Source: Opitutales bacterium UBA2995 (GTDB lineage: Bacteria; Verrucomicrobiota; Verrucomicrobiia; Opitutales; UBA2995). Taken from it: DNA of 64,000 bases. The notes under the pieces were generated by a model, which saw only the letters and a list, made by a program, of their open reading frames with translations, was not told the DNA's origin and did no database searches. Position 1 is the stretch's first letter. Every line of letters begins with the position of its first letter. Shown piece after piece: positions 35,217-44,342 of the stretch. The translations under genes were made by a program, and so were the position numbers. Location: assembly GCA_002346535.1 (NCBI GenBank), contig DDZZ01000063.1, positions 1 through 64,000 on the forward strand, written 5' to 3'.

Positions 35217-36290
35217 ATGATCCTCTTACGAAACTTTCTCATTTTAAGCATTTTCTCATTATCCTGGAGTTGTTCCGTCCAGTCCGAAGGGGACCCACCC
35301 ATAACGATTAAAGTGGTCGTTGTAGCAATGTTTGAAATCGGTGAGGTCGAAGGAGACCGGCCAGGCGAGTTTCAATATTGGGTCGAACGCTTGCCACTCG
35401 ATGAAACACTCGAATTTCCTCAGGGATATTCTCCGCTTCGCCTGAACAGAGAAAAAGGTATCCTCGGAGTCACCACTGGCATCGGCACCCAATTTTCCAC
35501 AGCCACGATCATGGGCCTGGGCATGGATCCCCGCTTCGATCTATCGGAAGCCTATTGGCTCATCGCCGGAATTGCAGGGGGTGATCCCGAAGACACCTCA
35601 CCGGCAGATGCAGTTTGGACCGATTGGGCCATTGACGGCGATATCGGCCATGAAATTGATCCGCGAGAAGCACCTGAAGATTGGCCAACTGGTTATATAC
35701 CATTTAGAAATAAATCTCCTTACCAATTACCATTACCGGTTGAAGACCAGCACTGGGGTGTTCGTTACAAACTTAATCCTGACCTCCTCAGGTGGGCCTA
35801 TAGCCTTACTAAAGATATTGAACTTACCAGTGACGATGGGTCGGAAAATCTACGAAAAAAATTCAAGGACTTCGCCGGAGCGCAACATCCATCCCGTGTC
35901 CAGATTGGCGGCCACATTGCCGCCGCAACCTATTGGCACGGTGCTCTATTAAACGATTGGGCCAATGGCTGGGTCGACTACTGGACGGAAGGACAAAGTA
36001 ACTACTTCACTTCAGCGATGGAAGAAACCGGCTCCTTGCAATCCCTTACCCGCCTGGACAAAGCGGGAAAAGCCGACCTGAACAGGGTTTTATCGCTGCG
36101 AGGAGTCACCAATTACACCCGTCCAATTGATAGCGTTAGCGCCTATGAGAGTCTGAAAGGAGAAACTGTCGGACATTATTCCGCCTACATACCCACAATG
36201 GAAAATGTCTACCGTACCGGGAGCGTGGTGGTAGATGCCATCCTTGAAAACTGGGAAAAATACAAAGACTCCATTCCATCCGCTGAATAA
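35217..36290 (+). CDS. Exported NUP-family ('purine nucleoside permease') protein
   Basis: 357 residues from the ATG at 35217. An ATG at 35172 in the same frame would add 15 residues in front of the signal peptide and is less likely. The N-terminus MILLRNFLILSIFSLSWSC is a signal peptide, possibly of lipoprotein type. The mature part matches the NUP family (VTTGIGTQFSTATIMGLGM, YWLIAGIAGGDPEDTSPADAVW, CVQIGGHIAAATYWHG-like segment, MEETGSLQSL). It contains no membrane helices, and its fold is known to resemble nucleoside phosphorylases. It therefore probably binds or cleaves purine nucleosides in the periplasm and is not a permease. Its place opposite the purine operon fits that role. Confidence 0.85.
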   Translation: MILLRNFLILSIFSLSWSCSVQSEGDPPITIKVVVVAMFEIGEVEGDRPGEFQYWVERLPLDETLEFPQGYSPLRLNREKGILGVTTGIGTQFSTATIMGLGMDPRFDLSEAYWLIAGIAGGDPEDTSPADAVWTDWAIDGDIGHEIDPREAPEDWPTGYIPFRNKSPYQLPLPVEDQHWGVRYKLNPDLLRWAYSLTKDIELTSDDGSENLRKKFKDFAGAQHPSRVQIGGHIAAATYWHGALLNDWANGWVDYWTEGQSNYFTSAMEETGSLQSLTRLDKAGKADLNRVLSLRGVTNYTRPIDSVSAYESLKGETVGHYSAYIPTMENVYRTGSVVVDAILENWEKYKDSIPSAE

Positions 36291-36332
36291 ATGTAAGAGC
36301 GCTTTTAACCAAAAGACAATAACCCATTTCTC

Positions 36333-37616
36333 ATGATTTCAAAACCGTATTGGTCGATTAGCGATTGGTCAGACCAATCCAAAAAGGATCCGAAAGCGGC
36401 AGCCGATCTTTTCTTCAAAAACCTGGGCCAAATGCCCGACTTTCAAGTGGGTACTCACATATCAAAAACACTTTCACGAAAAAAGCTGGGTGAAGCCCTC
36501 GCTATATCGTCCGAAAATTCTAATCTACCACTCGCTGGAGTCCCCTACCTGCTCAAGGACCTTTACGATGTGGCAGGATGGGAGACCAATGCCTCGTCTC
36601 TTTTTTTAAATCGGGTTCGAGGTACGCCAAGGAAATCGAGTGCACTGGAGAATTCATTCGCAAAAGCTGGTGGTGTATTTGCGGGGAAAACGCACCTGGT
36701 GGAATTCGCCTACGGCATGGAAGGAACCAACAGTCATTTTGGTAGAGGCCTGCATCCTCACTTTCCCGACCGGGTCTCAGGAGGTTCGAGCAGTGGATCC
36801 GTTTGGGCAGTTGCTGCAGGCTTGGTGCCTTTGGCTTCGGGTTCAGATACCGGCGGTTCGGTTCGAGTTCCGGCTGCGTACAATGGACTCTATGGTCTAC
36901 GGGTTACTCCGGATCATCCTTGGTCAAAAGAAGGCTGCTTTCCTCTAAGCCCGAAATTCGATACCGCCGGCTGGTTTACCCGGACAGCCGAAGAGATGAG
37001 TGCGACCATAGATGCACTTTTTGATGATCCTCCAGTGTCTGATATAGCTCTGCGTGGTTTGGAACTGCTACCAGGCTTCTCATTTATTGATAACGACCTC
37101 ACACAACCACATCAGAAAGCCGTCGACTCGCTGTCCTTAACCATCGATCCCGAAATTACTAAGACATTTAAGACGCTTCCGGACCTGGCGAACGCATATC
37201 TAGTTATTTCAAGCCTAGAAGCCTCGGTCGTACACAAGGATTGGTACGAACAATTCAAAGACCAATACGACCCTCAAACTTGGAAGCGCATCGCTGTAGG
37301 CAATGAGCGGAACCCTGAAGAATTGGAGCAAGCCAATAATGCCAGAACTCAAGTGATCGAATTTTTTAAGGACCTGTTTACGGATTACGACTACATAGTA
37401 CTACCTGCAGCTCCGGTACCGGCTCCAAAGCATGGGGAAAGTACGGAGCTTCGATCTGCCCATCTGCAGCTGACCGCACCAGCCAGCCTCTTAGGATCAC
37501 CGGTTCTCACGCTACCCTACTTCACGGGAATTGGACTAAGTGGCGGGCTGCAGATTATCGTCCCCGATCTGAGTGCAAGAGCACTCGGAATATGGAAGCG
37601 TATATTGAAATGTTGA
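36333..37616 (+). CDS. Amidase-signature family hydrolase
   Basis: 427 residues with the Ser-cisSer-Lys triad of the amidase signature family: Lys in GVPYLLKDLYDVAG (about residue 75), cis-Ser in SGGSSSGSVWAVAAGL (about 151-152) and the nucleophilic Ser in SGSDTGGSVRVPAAYNGLYG (about 175). It is shorter than GatA and has no gatB or gatC nearby, so it is a stand-alone amidase. It follows the NUP-family gene by 42 bases and may act on a ureide or amide product of purine breakdown, but that is only a contextual guess. No signal peptide. Confidence 0.85.
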   Translation: MISKPYWSISDWSDQSKKDPKAAADLFFKNLGQMPDFQVGTHISKTLSRKKLGEALAISSENSNLPLAGVPYLLKDLYDVAGWETNASSLFLNRVRGTPRKSSALENSFAKAGGVFAGKTHLVEFAYGMEGTNSHFGRGLHPHFPDRVSGGSSSGSVWAVAAGLVPLASGSDTGGSVRVPAAYNGLYGLRVTPDHPWSKEGCFPLSPKFDTAGWFTRTAEEMSATIDALFDDPPVSDIALRGLELLPGFSFIDNDLTQPHQKAVDSLSLTIDPEITKTFKTLPDLANAYLVISSLEASVVHKDWYEQFKDQYDPQTWKRIAVGNERNPEELEQANNARTQVIEFFKDLFTDYDYIVLPAAPVPAPKHGESTELRSAHLQLTAPASLLGSPVLTLPYFTGIGLSGGLQIIVPDLSARALGIWKRILKC

Positions 37617-37628
37617 TAAAATTTTAGA

Positions 37629-37681
37629 AGCGGCTTTATGCCGCACATTATTTAGGGATCGGATCGCGGCATAAAGCCGCT
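37629..37681. repeat. REP-like inverted repeat
   Basis: AGCGGCTTTATGCCGC (37629-37644) and its exact reverse complement (37666-37681) flank a 21-base spacer. Each arm itself contains GCGGC..GCCGC symmetry. It lies 12 bases after the amidase stop. It has no T run, so it resembles a dispersed intergenic palindrome more than a terminator. No second copy was seen in the window. Confidence 0.7.
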
Positions 37682-37696
37682 ACTACAAAACTCCAC

Positions 37697-38270
37697 TCAC
37701 GCTTCTCCCGGCTCGCAATAACAGGATGAATTTGGAATCGTATCGGCGTTCGCCCAGGCAGTAATGATTTTTGCATCGAGCTTTTTCGCTTCCTCATTTT
37801 TCCCTGAGCTCGCAGGGCCTTTGGCGGGCCAATCAGGCCCCAACCATTGTTCCGGTTTCGAACCGAGTCTTCTCGAGAGACTTCTTTAGCTTATACCTTT
37901 TTACTTTTACGCCACGGTAACTCTACTCGGATCATGGCCTGGGCGATTGGTAACACCTTGCTGACCTGATTATTAAAAAATATACCATTCCTCGGGACCC
38001 GCCTCCATGGCCTAATTAAAAGCCTCCATTTCTGCCCGAGCTTGTTCGGTTTCTAAGGCGGAGCAGGCAATGGAGCGGGCGTAAAACCGAACGGCATTCC
38101 TGAGAAAGCGCCAGTCCTTATAAGCTAGTAGTAATGGAACGCTGGTAGTCACCAAATCTTTCGTAAAGTCCTTAGATCGCAGGCTCGGTTTTGGCGCACC
38201 CGGCAAATACCAATATTGCTATAGGAAACACCAGAAGACTGAAAAATGAGTGTGGAAAGATATATTTCAT
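37697..38270 (-). pseudogene. Decayed TPR-type lipoprotein gene
   Basis: The ATG at 38270 opens a lipoprotein signal (SLLVFPIAILVFAGC) that stops at 38172. The reading then continues in a shifted frame (SKDFTKDLVTTSVPLLLAYK, 38012-38206) and, after another stop, in a third frame near 37890-37697 with VSREDSVRNRNNGWGLIG, LRAQGKNEEAKKLDAKI and AWANADTIPNSSC. The last pieces are the typical final TPR unit and Cys-containing tail of a widespread secreted tetratricopeptide protein (usual wording YREDL..NPENGWSLFGL..ALRAQGK). Several frameshifts and stops make it non-functional. It fills most of the 1.1 kb between the amidase gene and tRNA-Gln. Confidence 0.7.
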
Positions 38271-38516
38271 GAAGTCTGAGGTAAAATATGATTTGGTTAG
38301 ATGAGGGTACAAAATAAACCTAAACTTAAAATTATCTTAGTCGTAAGGGTACAGTAATGAGCTTTAAAGAGAACGGTAGTTCCGCTTCATGGCTCATTTT
38401 GCCTATAACCAATTAATGAGAAAACAGTCCTCAAATTTTTGTGAAGACCCGCCATTCGACGTGTCTCGCCGGAGCCTTAGCGAAGGCGGAAAATTGAACG
38501 AAGTGAGAGCGAAGGA

Positions 38517-38591
38517 TGGCAGCCCGACTAGGACTCGAACCTAGAATGACTGGACCAAAACCAGCTGTGTTGCCAATTACACCATCGGGCT
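38517..38591 (-). tRNA. tRNA-Gln (TTG anticodon)
   Basis: Cloverleaf read on the minus strand. The acceptor stem AGCCCGA/TCGGGCT spans the ends, the anticodon stem-loop is CTGG-TTTTGGT-CCAG giving anticodon TTG, and the T-arm is CTAGG-TTCGAGT-CCTAG. Discriminator G and an encoded CCA end the gene at 38517. It faces away from pyrH. Confidence 0.95.
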
Positions 38592-38766
38592 CTGATGAAG
38601 GCACGTAAGGTGGTAACATTTTTTTGGCGCGTCAAGCATCGAACGAAGCCATCCCGAGGGATAAAAAACTTGCGAGATCCTGGCAAATTTCAGTCGGAAA
38701 TTCAGTGAGTTATAAAACTTTCAACGATTGACGTCCGCTAAGGGATTAACCTACAAAAAGATTTTA

Positions 38767-39507
38767 ATGCAAACTGACTCTTCCGCAAGACGCGAACTGA
38801 AGTACAAACGCATCATTCTGAAGCTGAGTGGTGAAGTATTAAAAAATCCCGAATCAGGAGACCCTATAGACCCGGAAATCCTTTTGAGGATTTGTAACCA
38901 GCTCAAAGAAATCTGGGATTTTGGTATGGAAATCGGTGTTGTCGTTGGCGGCGGAAACATATTCCGAGGCCTGCAAGGAGAAGGGAAAGGTGTGGCCCGG
39001 ACGACCGGCGACTATATGGGGATGCTTGCCACAGTCATTAACTCGATGGCTATCATGGACTGCCTGGAAAAACTGGGGGTTGTCACCCGGGTACTATCCG
39101 CCATCCGCATGGATGAAGTAGCCGAACCTTTTATCCTTAGACGAGCGATTCGCCACCTGGAACGCGGACGTTTGGTCATTTTTGGTGCAGGAACGGGAAA
39201 TCCCTACTTTTCCACGGACACCACAGCCGCATTGAGAGCCAATGAGGTGCAGGCGGAAATTATCCTCAAAGCAACAAAAGTGGACGGCATTTACGACAAG
39301 GACCCTATGAACCATAAGGATGCAAAGAAATTTCACGAACTGACCTACATGGACTGCCTCAATCAACGGCTTAAAGTAATGGACTCCACGGCCTTTTCAC
39401 TCTGTATGGATAACGGAGTACCAATACTAGTGATTGACCTCAACGATCCTGCCGCCATTAAAAAGGCTGTCACAGGCGACACAATCGGCACACTTGTGCA
39501 CACCTAA
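38767..39507 (+). CDS. pyrH: UMP kinase
   Basis: Bacterial amino-acid-kinase-fold UMP kinase, making UDP for RNA, lipid and cell-wall precursors. 246 residues from the ATG at 38767; the frame opens 13 codons earlier at a TTG, but the ATG fits the family start before YKRIILKLSGEVL. Conserved parts are VVVGGGNIFRGLQGEG, TGDYMGMLATVINSMA, GAGTGNPYFSTDTTAALRA, LKATKVDGIYDKDP and MDSTAFSLCMDN. Followed 24 bases later by frr, the common bacterial pyrH-frr order. Confidence 0.96.
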   Translation: MQTDSSARRELKYKRIILKLSGEVLKNPESGDPIDPEILLRICNQLKEIWDFGMEIGVVVGGGNIFRGLQGEGKGVARTTGDYMGMLATVINSMAIMDCLEKLGVVTRVLSAIRMDEVAEPFILRRAIRHLERGRLVIFGAGTGNPYFSTDTTAALRANEVQAEIILKATKVDGIYDKDPMNHKDAKKFHELTYMDCLNQRLKVMDSTAFSLCMDNGVPILVIDLNDPAAIKKAVTGDTIGTLVHT

Positions 39508-39531
39508 TTCTAATATTTTCACATTAGACCC

Positions 39532-40089
39532 ATGAGTAAGGAAATAATTGATGATATGAATCAAAGCATGGCCATGGCCGTGGAACACGCCCTGCATGAA
39601 TTCGCAACGCTCCACACAGGCAAGGCCTCTGCATCAATGGTCGAAAACGTCATGGTCGATGCCTATGGTAGCAATATGCGCTTAAGGGATATGTCGGCTA
39701 TTACCACTCCTGACTCCAGAACAATCCAGATCCAACCCTGGGACAAGTCGGTCATCACTGCGATCGAGAAGGCCATTCAAACAGCCAATCTGGGATTAAA
39801 CCCGTCCGTGGACGGACCCATTATTCGTGTGCCTATTCCCGAGCTGAGTGGCGATCGCCGCCAAGAACTGGTAAAAGTTGCCCACCGCATGGCCGAAGAC
39901 GGAAGAATCAGCGTACGTCATGCAAGAAAGGACGGTCTGGATTTACTTAAAGAAGCCAAGAAAGACGGGGAACTGTCGGAAGATGATTTTAAGCGCTGGG
40001 AAAAAGAAGTCCAAACAGGTACCGATAAACACGTCCATGAAATTGATGATCAGCTGGAGAATAAAGAAGCAGAGCTACAACAAATATAA
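39532..40089 (+). CDS. frr: Ribosome recycling factor
   Basis: 185 residues, exact RRF length. Landmarks are HTGKASASMVENVMVDAYGS, RTIQIQPWDKSVITAIEKAI, LGLNPSVDGPIIRVPIPELS, the RRQELVKVAHRMAEDGRISVRHARKDG helix region (shown in parts) and the closing two helices. With EF-G it splits post-termination ribosomes. It forms an operon with pyrH and is closed by a strong hairpin terminator. Confidence 0.97.
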   Translation: MSKEIIDDMNQSMAMAVEHALHEFATLHTGKASASMVENVMVDAYGSNMRLRDMSAITTPDSRTIQIQPWDKSVITAIEKAIQTANLGLNPSVDGPIIRVPIPELSGDRRQELVKVAHRMAEDGRISVRHARKDGLDLLKEAKKDGELSEDDFKRWEKEVQTGTDKHVHEIDDQLENKEAELQQI

Positions 40090-40110
40090 CCCATCGAACA
40101 TTTTTCTAAG

Positions 40111-40135
40111 GCGCCGCTTGAGCGGCGCTTTTTTA
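40111..40135 (+). terminator. Rho-independent terminator after frr
   Basis: GC-rich stem GCGCCGC/GCGGCGC with a short TTGA loop followed by seven T, 21 bases after the frr stop. Confidence 0.93.
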
Positions 40136-40189
40136 TTGGCGTTTTGCTACGAAATTTAATCCCATCGCCGCAAATAACCAGCTAGCACC

Positions 40190-41302
40190 ATGCTCACCCA
40201 CTTTTCCAACGCTCGCCGAATCGTTGTGAAACTCGGCACGAATCTCCTCACAACCGGAAATGGAGTGATGGATGAGTCGCATGTACATGCCTTGTGCCAG
40301 CAGGTAGCCCAACTTCGGGAACAACAGGTTCAAGTTATTCTAGTCAGTTCTGGAGCAGTAGGGTTGGGTATGGGAAAACTCGACCTTAACAAGCGGCCAT
40401 CCGCCATTGATAAATTGCAAGCCTGTGCATCCGTCGGTCAGAGTATACTGACACAAACCTGGCAAAAGCATTTTGAACCTTTTGGTATCGTGGTGGGTCA
40501 AATGCTACTGACCCGTGGCGACGTCCGTGGTCGGAAACGACACATCGCTATCACGCGAACTATGGAGACCTTACTGAACCAGGGAGTCGTCCCCATCATT
40601 AACGAAAATGATTCAGTGAGTGCCGAAGAATTGGAAGTTAAGTTTGGTGATAACGACATTCTTTCAGCTCTAGTTGCCAGTCTCACAAAAGCGAATGTCT
40701 TAGCAATTCTCACAACCGTTAATGGATTACTTAACCTAAATGGAGAGGGAGAGCTTATCCCAGTGGTAAAAAACATCACCCCCGAGATTGAGGCTCTGGC
40801 GCAGGGCCCAGCCAATGAACTTTCCGTCGGTGGAATGACAGCCAAAATCGAAGCCGCAAAAGTAGCTACCCACTCAGGTTGCGGAGTGTTTATAGGACCG
40901 GGAGCTAGAAAGAATATATTGATAGACCTGCTGGAAGGTCAGGCCGAGGGAACGTTCTTTTTGCCTGCAGGCGTTCCCCTGGAAAGCCGTAAACGTTGGC
41001 TGGCTCATTTTGAAAAACCAAAAGGAGAGATAGCTGCTGATCGTGGTGCAGTCGAAGCACTGCTCACAGAAGGTGGCAGCCTATTGGCCAAGGGCATTGT
41101 CAGTTGCAATTCCGAATTCAGTTCCGACTCTCTCATCAATGTCGCTGATGAAAATGGTACCGTCATCGCCCGAGGCATCACTCGCTTCGACAGTAAAGAG
41201 CTCAAAGCTATTCTCGGCAAAACATCCGCTGAGATTTCGCAAGCCTACCCTGAAAAGAAAAAACTCGAAGTAATCCACCGGGACGACCTGGTGATTCTTT
41301 AA
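40190..41302 (+). CDS. proB: Glutamate 5-kinase
   Basis: First enzyme of proline synthesis, 370 residues. The amino-acid-kinase domain has IVVKLGTNLLT, VILVSSGAVGLGMG, VGQMLLTRGDV, GVVPIINENDSVS, KFGDNDILSALVASL and ELSVGGMTAKIEAAKVAT. A C-terminal PUA domain follows (about residues 275-360, SLLAKGIVSCNSEF ... GTVIARGITRFDSKEL), as in E. coli ProB. ProA is not adjacent. The conserved feedback-inhibition region near NENDSVS is intact. Confidence 0.96.
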   Translation: MLTHFSNARRIVVKLGTNLLTTGNGVMDESHVHALCQQVAQLREQQVQVILVSSGAVGLGMGKLDLNKRPSAIDKLQACASVGQSILTQTWQKHFEPFGIVVGQMLLTRGDVRGRKRHIAITRTMETLLNQGVVPIINENDSVSAEELEVKFGDNDILSALVASLTKANVLAILTTVNGLLNLNGEGELIPVVKNITPEIEALAQGPANELSVGGMTAKIEAAKVATHSGCGVFIGPGARKNILIDLLEGQAEGTFFLPAGVPLESRKRWLAHFEKPKGEIAADRGAVEALLTEGGSLLAKGIVSCNSEFSSDSLINVADENGTVIARGITRFDSKELKAILGKTSAEISQAYPEKKKLEVIHRDDLVIL

Positions 41303-41536
41303 GGTTAGGGCCGGCTTTCTTTAGTCCTACGTAGCTTCTTGGAGTAAGATGGAACGCCACGATCCTCTTTGCAAATCCACAATAACCGGCATCATGTTTT
41401 AAGATCAGATTTGCCTCATTAAACATACTGATAGTTTAGAACCTAATCGGGGCGTTTAGCCCCTGCTATAGTTCGAATTAATCTTTGTTCATATTTTGAT
41501 TCACACACGAACGGCCTTTGCTAACGTCACCATCTT

Positions 41537-43543
41537 ATGGATTCTGAGAGCTGGCTATCGACCCCCCAACAAATGGGGTATCCGCCGATCGACTTTGAGG
41601 CTGACCTCAACGAAGAGCAGTACGCCGCAGTAACTGCACCTGCAGGTCCTGCCCTCGTCCTGGCTGGAGCTGGTTCCGGGAAAACACGCACACTCACTTA
41701 TCGGGTCGCTTATTTGTTGGAAAAGGGCGTTCATCCCGGAAACATCCTCCTGCTCACATTCACGAACAAAGCCGCGCGTGAAATGCTTTCCCGGGTGGAA
41801 GACCTGACAGGAGTCCCTCGACGGGCCTTTTGGGGAGGAACCTTTCACTCAATTGGGCAGCGTATGGTTCGCATGCATGGAGAGCCGGTCGGCTTGCAGT
41901 CCAATTACACGATCCTCGATCAGTCCGATGCAGAATCGCTCATGGCAGATGTCATAAGAGGGGTGGATCCACTGTTCCTCAAAGATAAGAACAATCCGAA
42001 AGCCAAGGTAATCGCCAACACAATCAGCCTATCTCGCAACACCTGCCAATCCATTGAGGATTCGGTGAACCAGTTTTCTCCATACTTTCACGATTACATT
42101 CCCGACTTCGAACGGTTTTTTAAGGCTTATACGGAGCGCAAAAAACAACAGCAGGTTGCTGACTACGACGATTTAATGGTCCTGTGGCTGGAAATCCTGA
42201 AAACCCAAGAATCAGTCGCCAGTTATTACCAGGAACGGTTTCAGCATATTCTAGTAGATGAGTATCAAGATACAAATATGATCCAGGCCGAGATCATAGA
42301 CCGCATTGGCAGCCAAAATCAAATCATGGCCGTAGGTGATGACGCGCAAAGCATCTACTCCTGGCGCGGAGCGAATTACGAAAACATCCTTCATTTCTCG
42401 GACAACCATAAAGGAACGGAACTTTATCGCATCGAAACAAACTACCGCAGTACGCCGGAAATATTGGCCTTTGCCAACGACGTCATCAATCAGTTCGACC
42501 CCGGACAAGGATTTTATAAGGAGCTTCGACCCGTAAAGGATCCGCACTTGCAGCCCATAATGATCCAGGCCATGGATGGATGCGAGGAGGCTGCGATTGT
42601 TATCCGGCGCATACAGGCATTGTTGGAGGAAGGCCGATCCCTGAGTGACATCACTGTGCTATATCGTGCTCATTATCAAGCCATCGATCTGCAAATGGAA
42701 CTTACCCGGCAACACATCCGATTTCAAATTACCAGTGGCGTTCAATTTTTCGAGCAGGCCCATGTTAAAGACCTGGTGGCTCAAATCAAATTTGCTTACA
42801 ATTCCAACGACTCACGGGCCTTCCAGCGGTTCACCGGATTACTGCCCATGGTTGGAGAGAAAACCGCGGAAAAGATTTTCCAAACCGCCTCTGAGGAGGC
42901 TCGAACAACCGGTGAGCCAATAACGAATATGTTTTTAAGCAATCCAGTACTGGCAAAGGTGCCCAAAGCAGCAAAAGTCCTTTGGAAATCCCTCTCCGCA
43001 ACCATCCAGGCCGTCGTCAAAGCTGCGGCTTCCGAACCTCCGAGCGAGGTGGTTGCCGTGGCGGTAGAAGGTTGGTACTCGGACTACATTAAAACACTTT
43101 ACCCAAACTACCTGCAGCGCATGGATGATCTGCAGAGTCTCATTGGCTTCGCTCAGCGATTCACTGATCTGCAGGAACTGCTTTCCCAACTAGTCTTAAT
43201 GAACTCCGAGACTTCCCAAACCTCCATCGATCCGGAGGAAGATCAATTGAAACTGACCACCGTGCACCAGGCCAAGGGCCTCGAATTTCCTGTAGTATTT
43301 CTACTCGGTAGCTCAGAAGGCCTATTTCCTTTAAAACGAGCCATCGATCGAGGGGACCTCGATGAGGAAAGGCGCTTGTTTTACGTGGCAGTGACCCGAG
43401 CCATGGATGAACTCTACATGACATCCCCAAGGATGACGCAATTCGGCGGAAACACCAATTTTATGAATCCCAGCCGGTTCATCCAACGGGTTAATCCCGA
43501 GTTGTATGAGGTTGTGCGGCTCAAGCGTTACAGTTCCTGGTGA
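41537..43543 (+). CDS. UvrD/Rep-family superfamily 1 DNA helicase
   Basis: 668 residues with all SF1A motifs: Q motif LNEEQYAAVTAPAG, motif I LAGAGSGKTRTL, Ia LLTFTNKAAREM, II VDEYQDTNMIQAEI, III GDDAQSIYSWRGA, IV IETNYRSTPEIL, V TVHQAKGLEFPVVF and VI LFYVAVTRAMDELYM. The usual YxWRGA of UvrD/PcrA is present, and the short 2B region makes it closer to Rep or compact PcrA. It probably unwinds DNA in repair, possibly with the tandem UvrA in this window, or in replication restart. It stands alone on the plus strand. Confidence 0.93.
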   Translation: MDSESWLSTPQQMGYPPIDFEADLNEEQYAAVTAPAGPALVLAGAGSGKTRTLTYRVAYLLEKGVHPGNILLLTFTNKAAREMLSRVEDLTGVPRRAFWGGTFHSIGQRMVRMHGEPVGLQSNYTILDQSDAESLMADVIRGVDPLFLKDKNNPKAKVIANTISLSRNTCQSIEDSVNQFSPYFHDYIPDFERFFKAYTERKKQQQVADYDDLMVLWLEILKTQESVASYYQERFQHILVDEYQDTNMIQAEIIDRIGSQNQIMAVGDDAQSIYSWRGANYENILHFSDNHKGTELYRIETNYRSTPEILAFANDVINQFDPGQGFYKELRPVKDPHLQPIMIQAMDGCEEAAIVIRRIQALLEEGRSLSDITVLYRAHYQAIDLQMELTRQHIRFQITSGVQFFEQAHVKDLVAQIKFAYNSNDSRAFQRFTGLLPMVGEKTAEKIFQTASEEARTTGEPITNMFLSNPVLAKVPKAAKVLWKSLSATIQAVVKAAASEPPSEVVAVAVEGWYSDYIKTLYPNYLQRMDDLQSLIGFAQRFTDLQELLSQLVLMNSETSQTSIDPEEDQLKLTTVHQAKGLEFPVVFLLGSSEGLFPLKRAIDRGDLDEERRLFYVAVTRAMDELYMTSPRMTQFGGNTNFMNPSRFIQRVNPELYEVVRLKRYSSW

Positions 43544-43881
43544 TCTCAGGAGGTTCACCGGATTGGAAAAAGAAATATAAAGTTATTTACTTAAATAGAA
43601 GCGTAAAGAGGAAGAACTGGGACGCAAAAAATGGGCCTTTCCCCAATCCTCGAAATGACATGCCGCGTGTTCCTCCTTCTCTACTCATTCGTCAAGCCCG
43701 ACCCTGTCGCGCCGCAACGCTTAGTGGGAAGGCGGACATCTCAATTCCGTGAACCAGCCGAAATCCTTCCTCAACAAGTCCCTCGTCCCGCACCATGCCC
43801 TTCGAAGCCCTTTGGGTGCAGTAGGTTCGCCCTTTTACCTGGAACATTGACTCCACAATCGATTTCTTACTGTCTTTAACC
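43544..43881. other. Intergenic region, no gene seen
   Basis: About 340 bases between the helicase and a small secreted protein. No credible coding frame was found. Bases 43656-43753 share words with 16061-16147 and include CTTAGTGGGAAGGCGGA, similar to CCTTAGCGAAGGCGGA at 38474-38490. This suggests decayed copies of a dispersed intergenic repeat. Confidence 0.45.
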
Positions 43882-44334
43882 ATGCTGCCCATCCGATACA
43901 TATTCCTGGCAATCCTTGCTCCTATTACCGGCAGTCTTGCATCCATAGAATACATGGAACAACGGTATTTTACGGAGGAATCCTTTACGCGCATATCGGA
44001 ATACTTCAATGGAATTGAGGATCCGGGACATCGGATTATCTTGCGCTCTGAAAAAGGCCGGAAAACAGGCCATTATGTTTCGTTCGAGGTTACAAAATCT
44101 TATCCAGTGGACCATTTCAAACTGGAGGTCTTTGCACACGGCGCAAAAGAACCCACGGACTATCAATTTGTTCCTGATGCAGCCATCCATCCCGCCAAAC
44201 CTATTTTTTTGGGTCTGACCGGGACTGACTGGCTCGATAAAAAGGAACCACCGGTAGCTTACAAATTGTCTCTGGTAGGGAAAGACGGTGCCACGCTGGT
44301 TTCACAGAGGAGTTTCCTTTGGGGGGACGACTGA
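43882..44334 (+). CDS. Small exported hypothetical protein
   Basis: 150 residues with a signal peptide (MLPIRYIFLAILAPITGSLA). The mature part is beta-rich and ends in a SQRSFLWGDD tail; it contains DPGHRIILRSEKGRKTGHYVSF and PAKPIFLGLTGTDW. I do not recognise the family, though similar short exported proteins occur next to DNA glycosylase genes in related bacteria as far as I can judge. It lies 8 bases before the OGG-type gene and is probably co-transcribed with it. Function unknown. Confidence 0.7.
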   Translation: MLPIRYIFLAILAPITGSLASIEYMEQRYFTEESFTRISEYFNGIEDPGHRIILRSEKGRKTGHYVSFEVTKSYPVDHFKLEVFAHGAKEPTDYQFVPDAAIHPAKPIFLGLTGTDWLDKKEPPVAYKLSLVGKDGATLVSQRSFLWGDD

Positions 44335-44342
44335 TTAACTAG

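Noticed and set aside
41450..41465. GGGGCGTTTAGCCCC hairpin upstream of the helicase
   Set aside because: Five-base stem without a T-tract; too weak to call a terminator or riboswitch.
43540..43752. Possible small gene after the helicase
   Set aside because: No signal, no motif, starts inside the helicase stop region and overlaps a decayed repeat.
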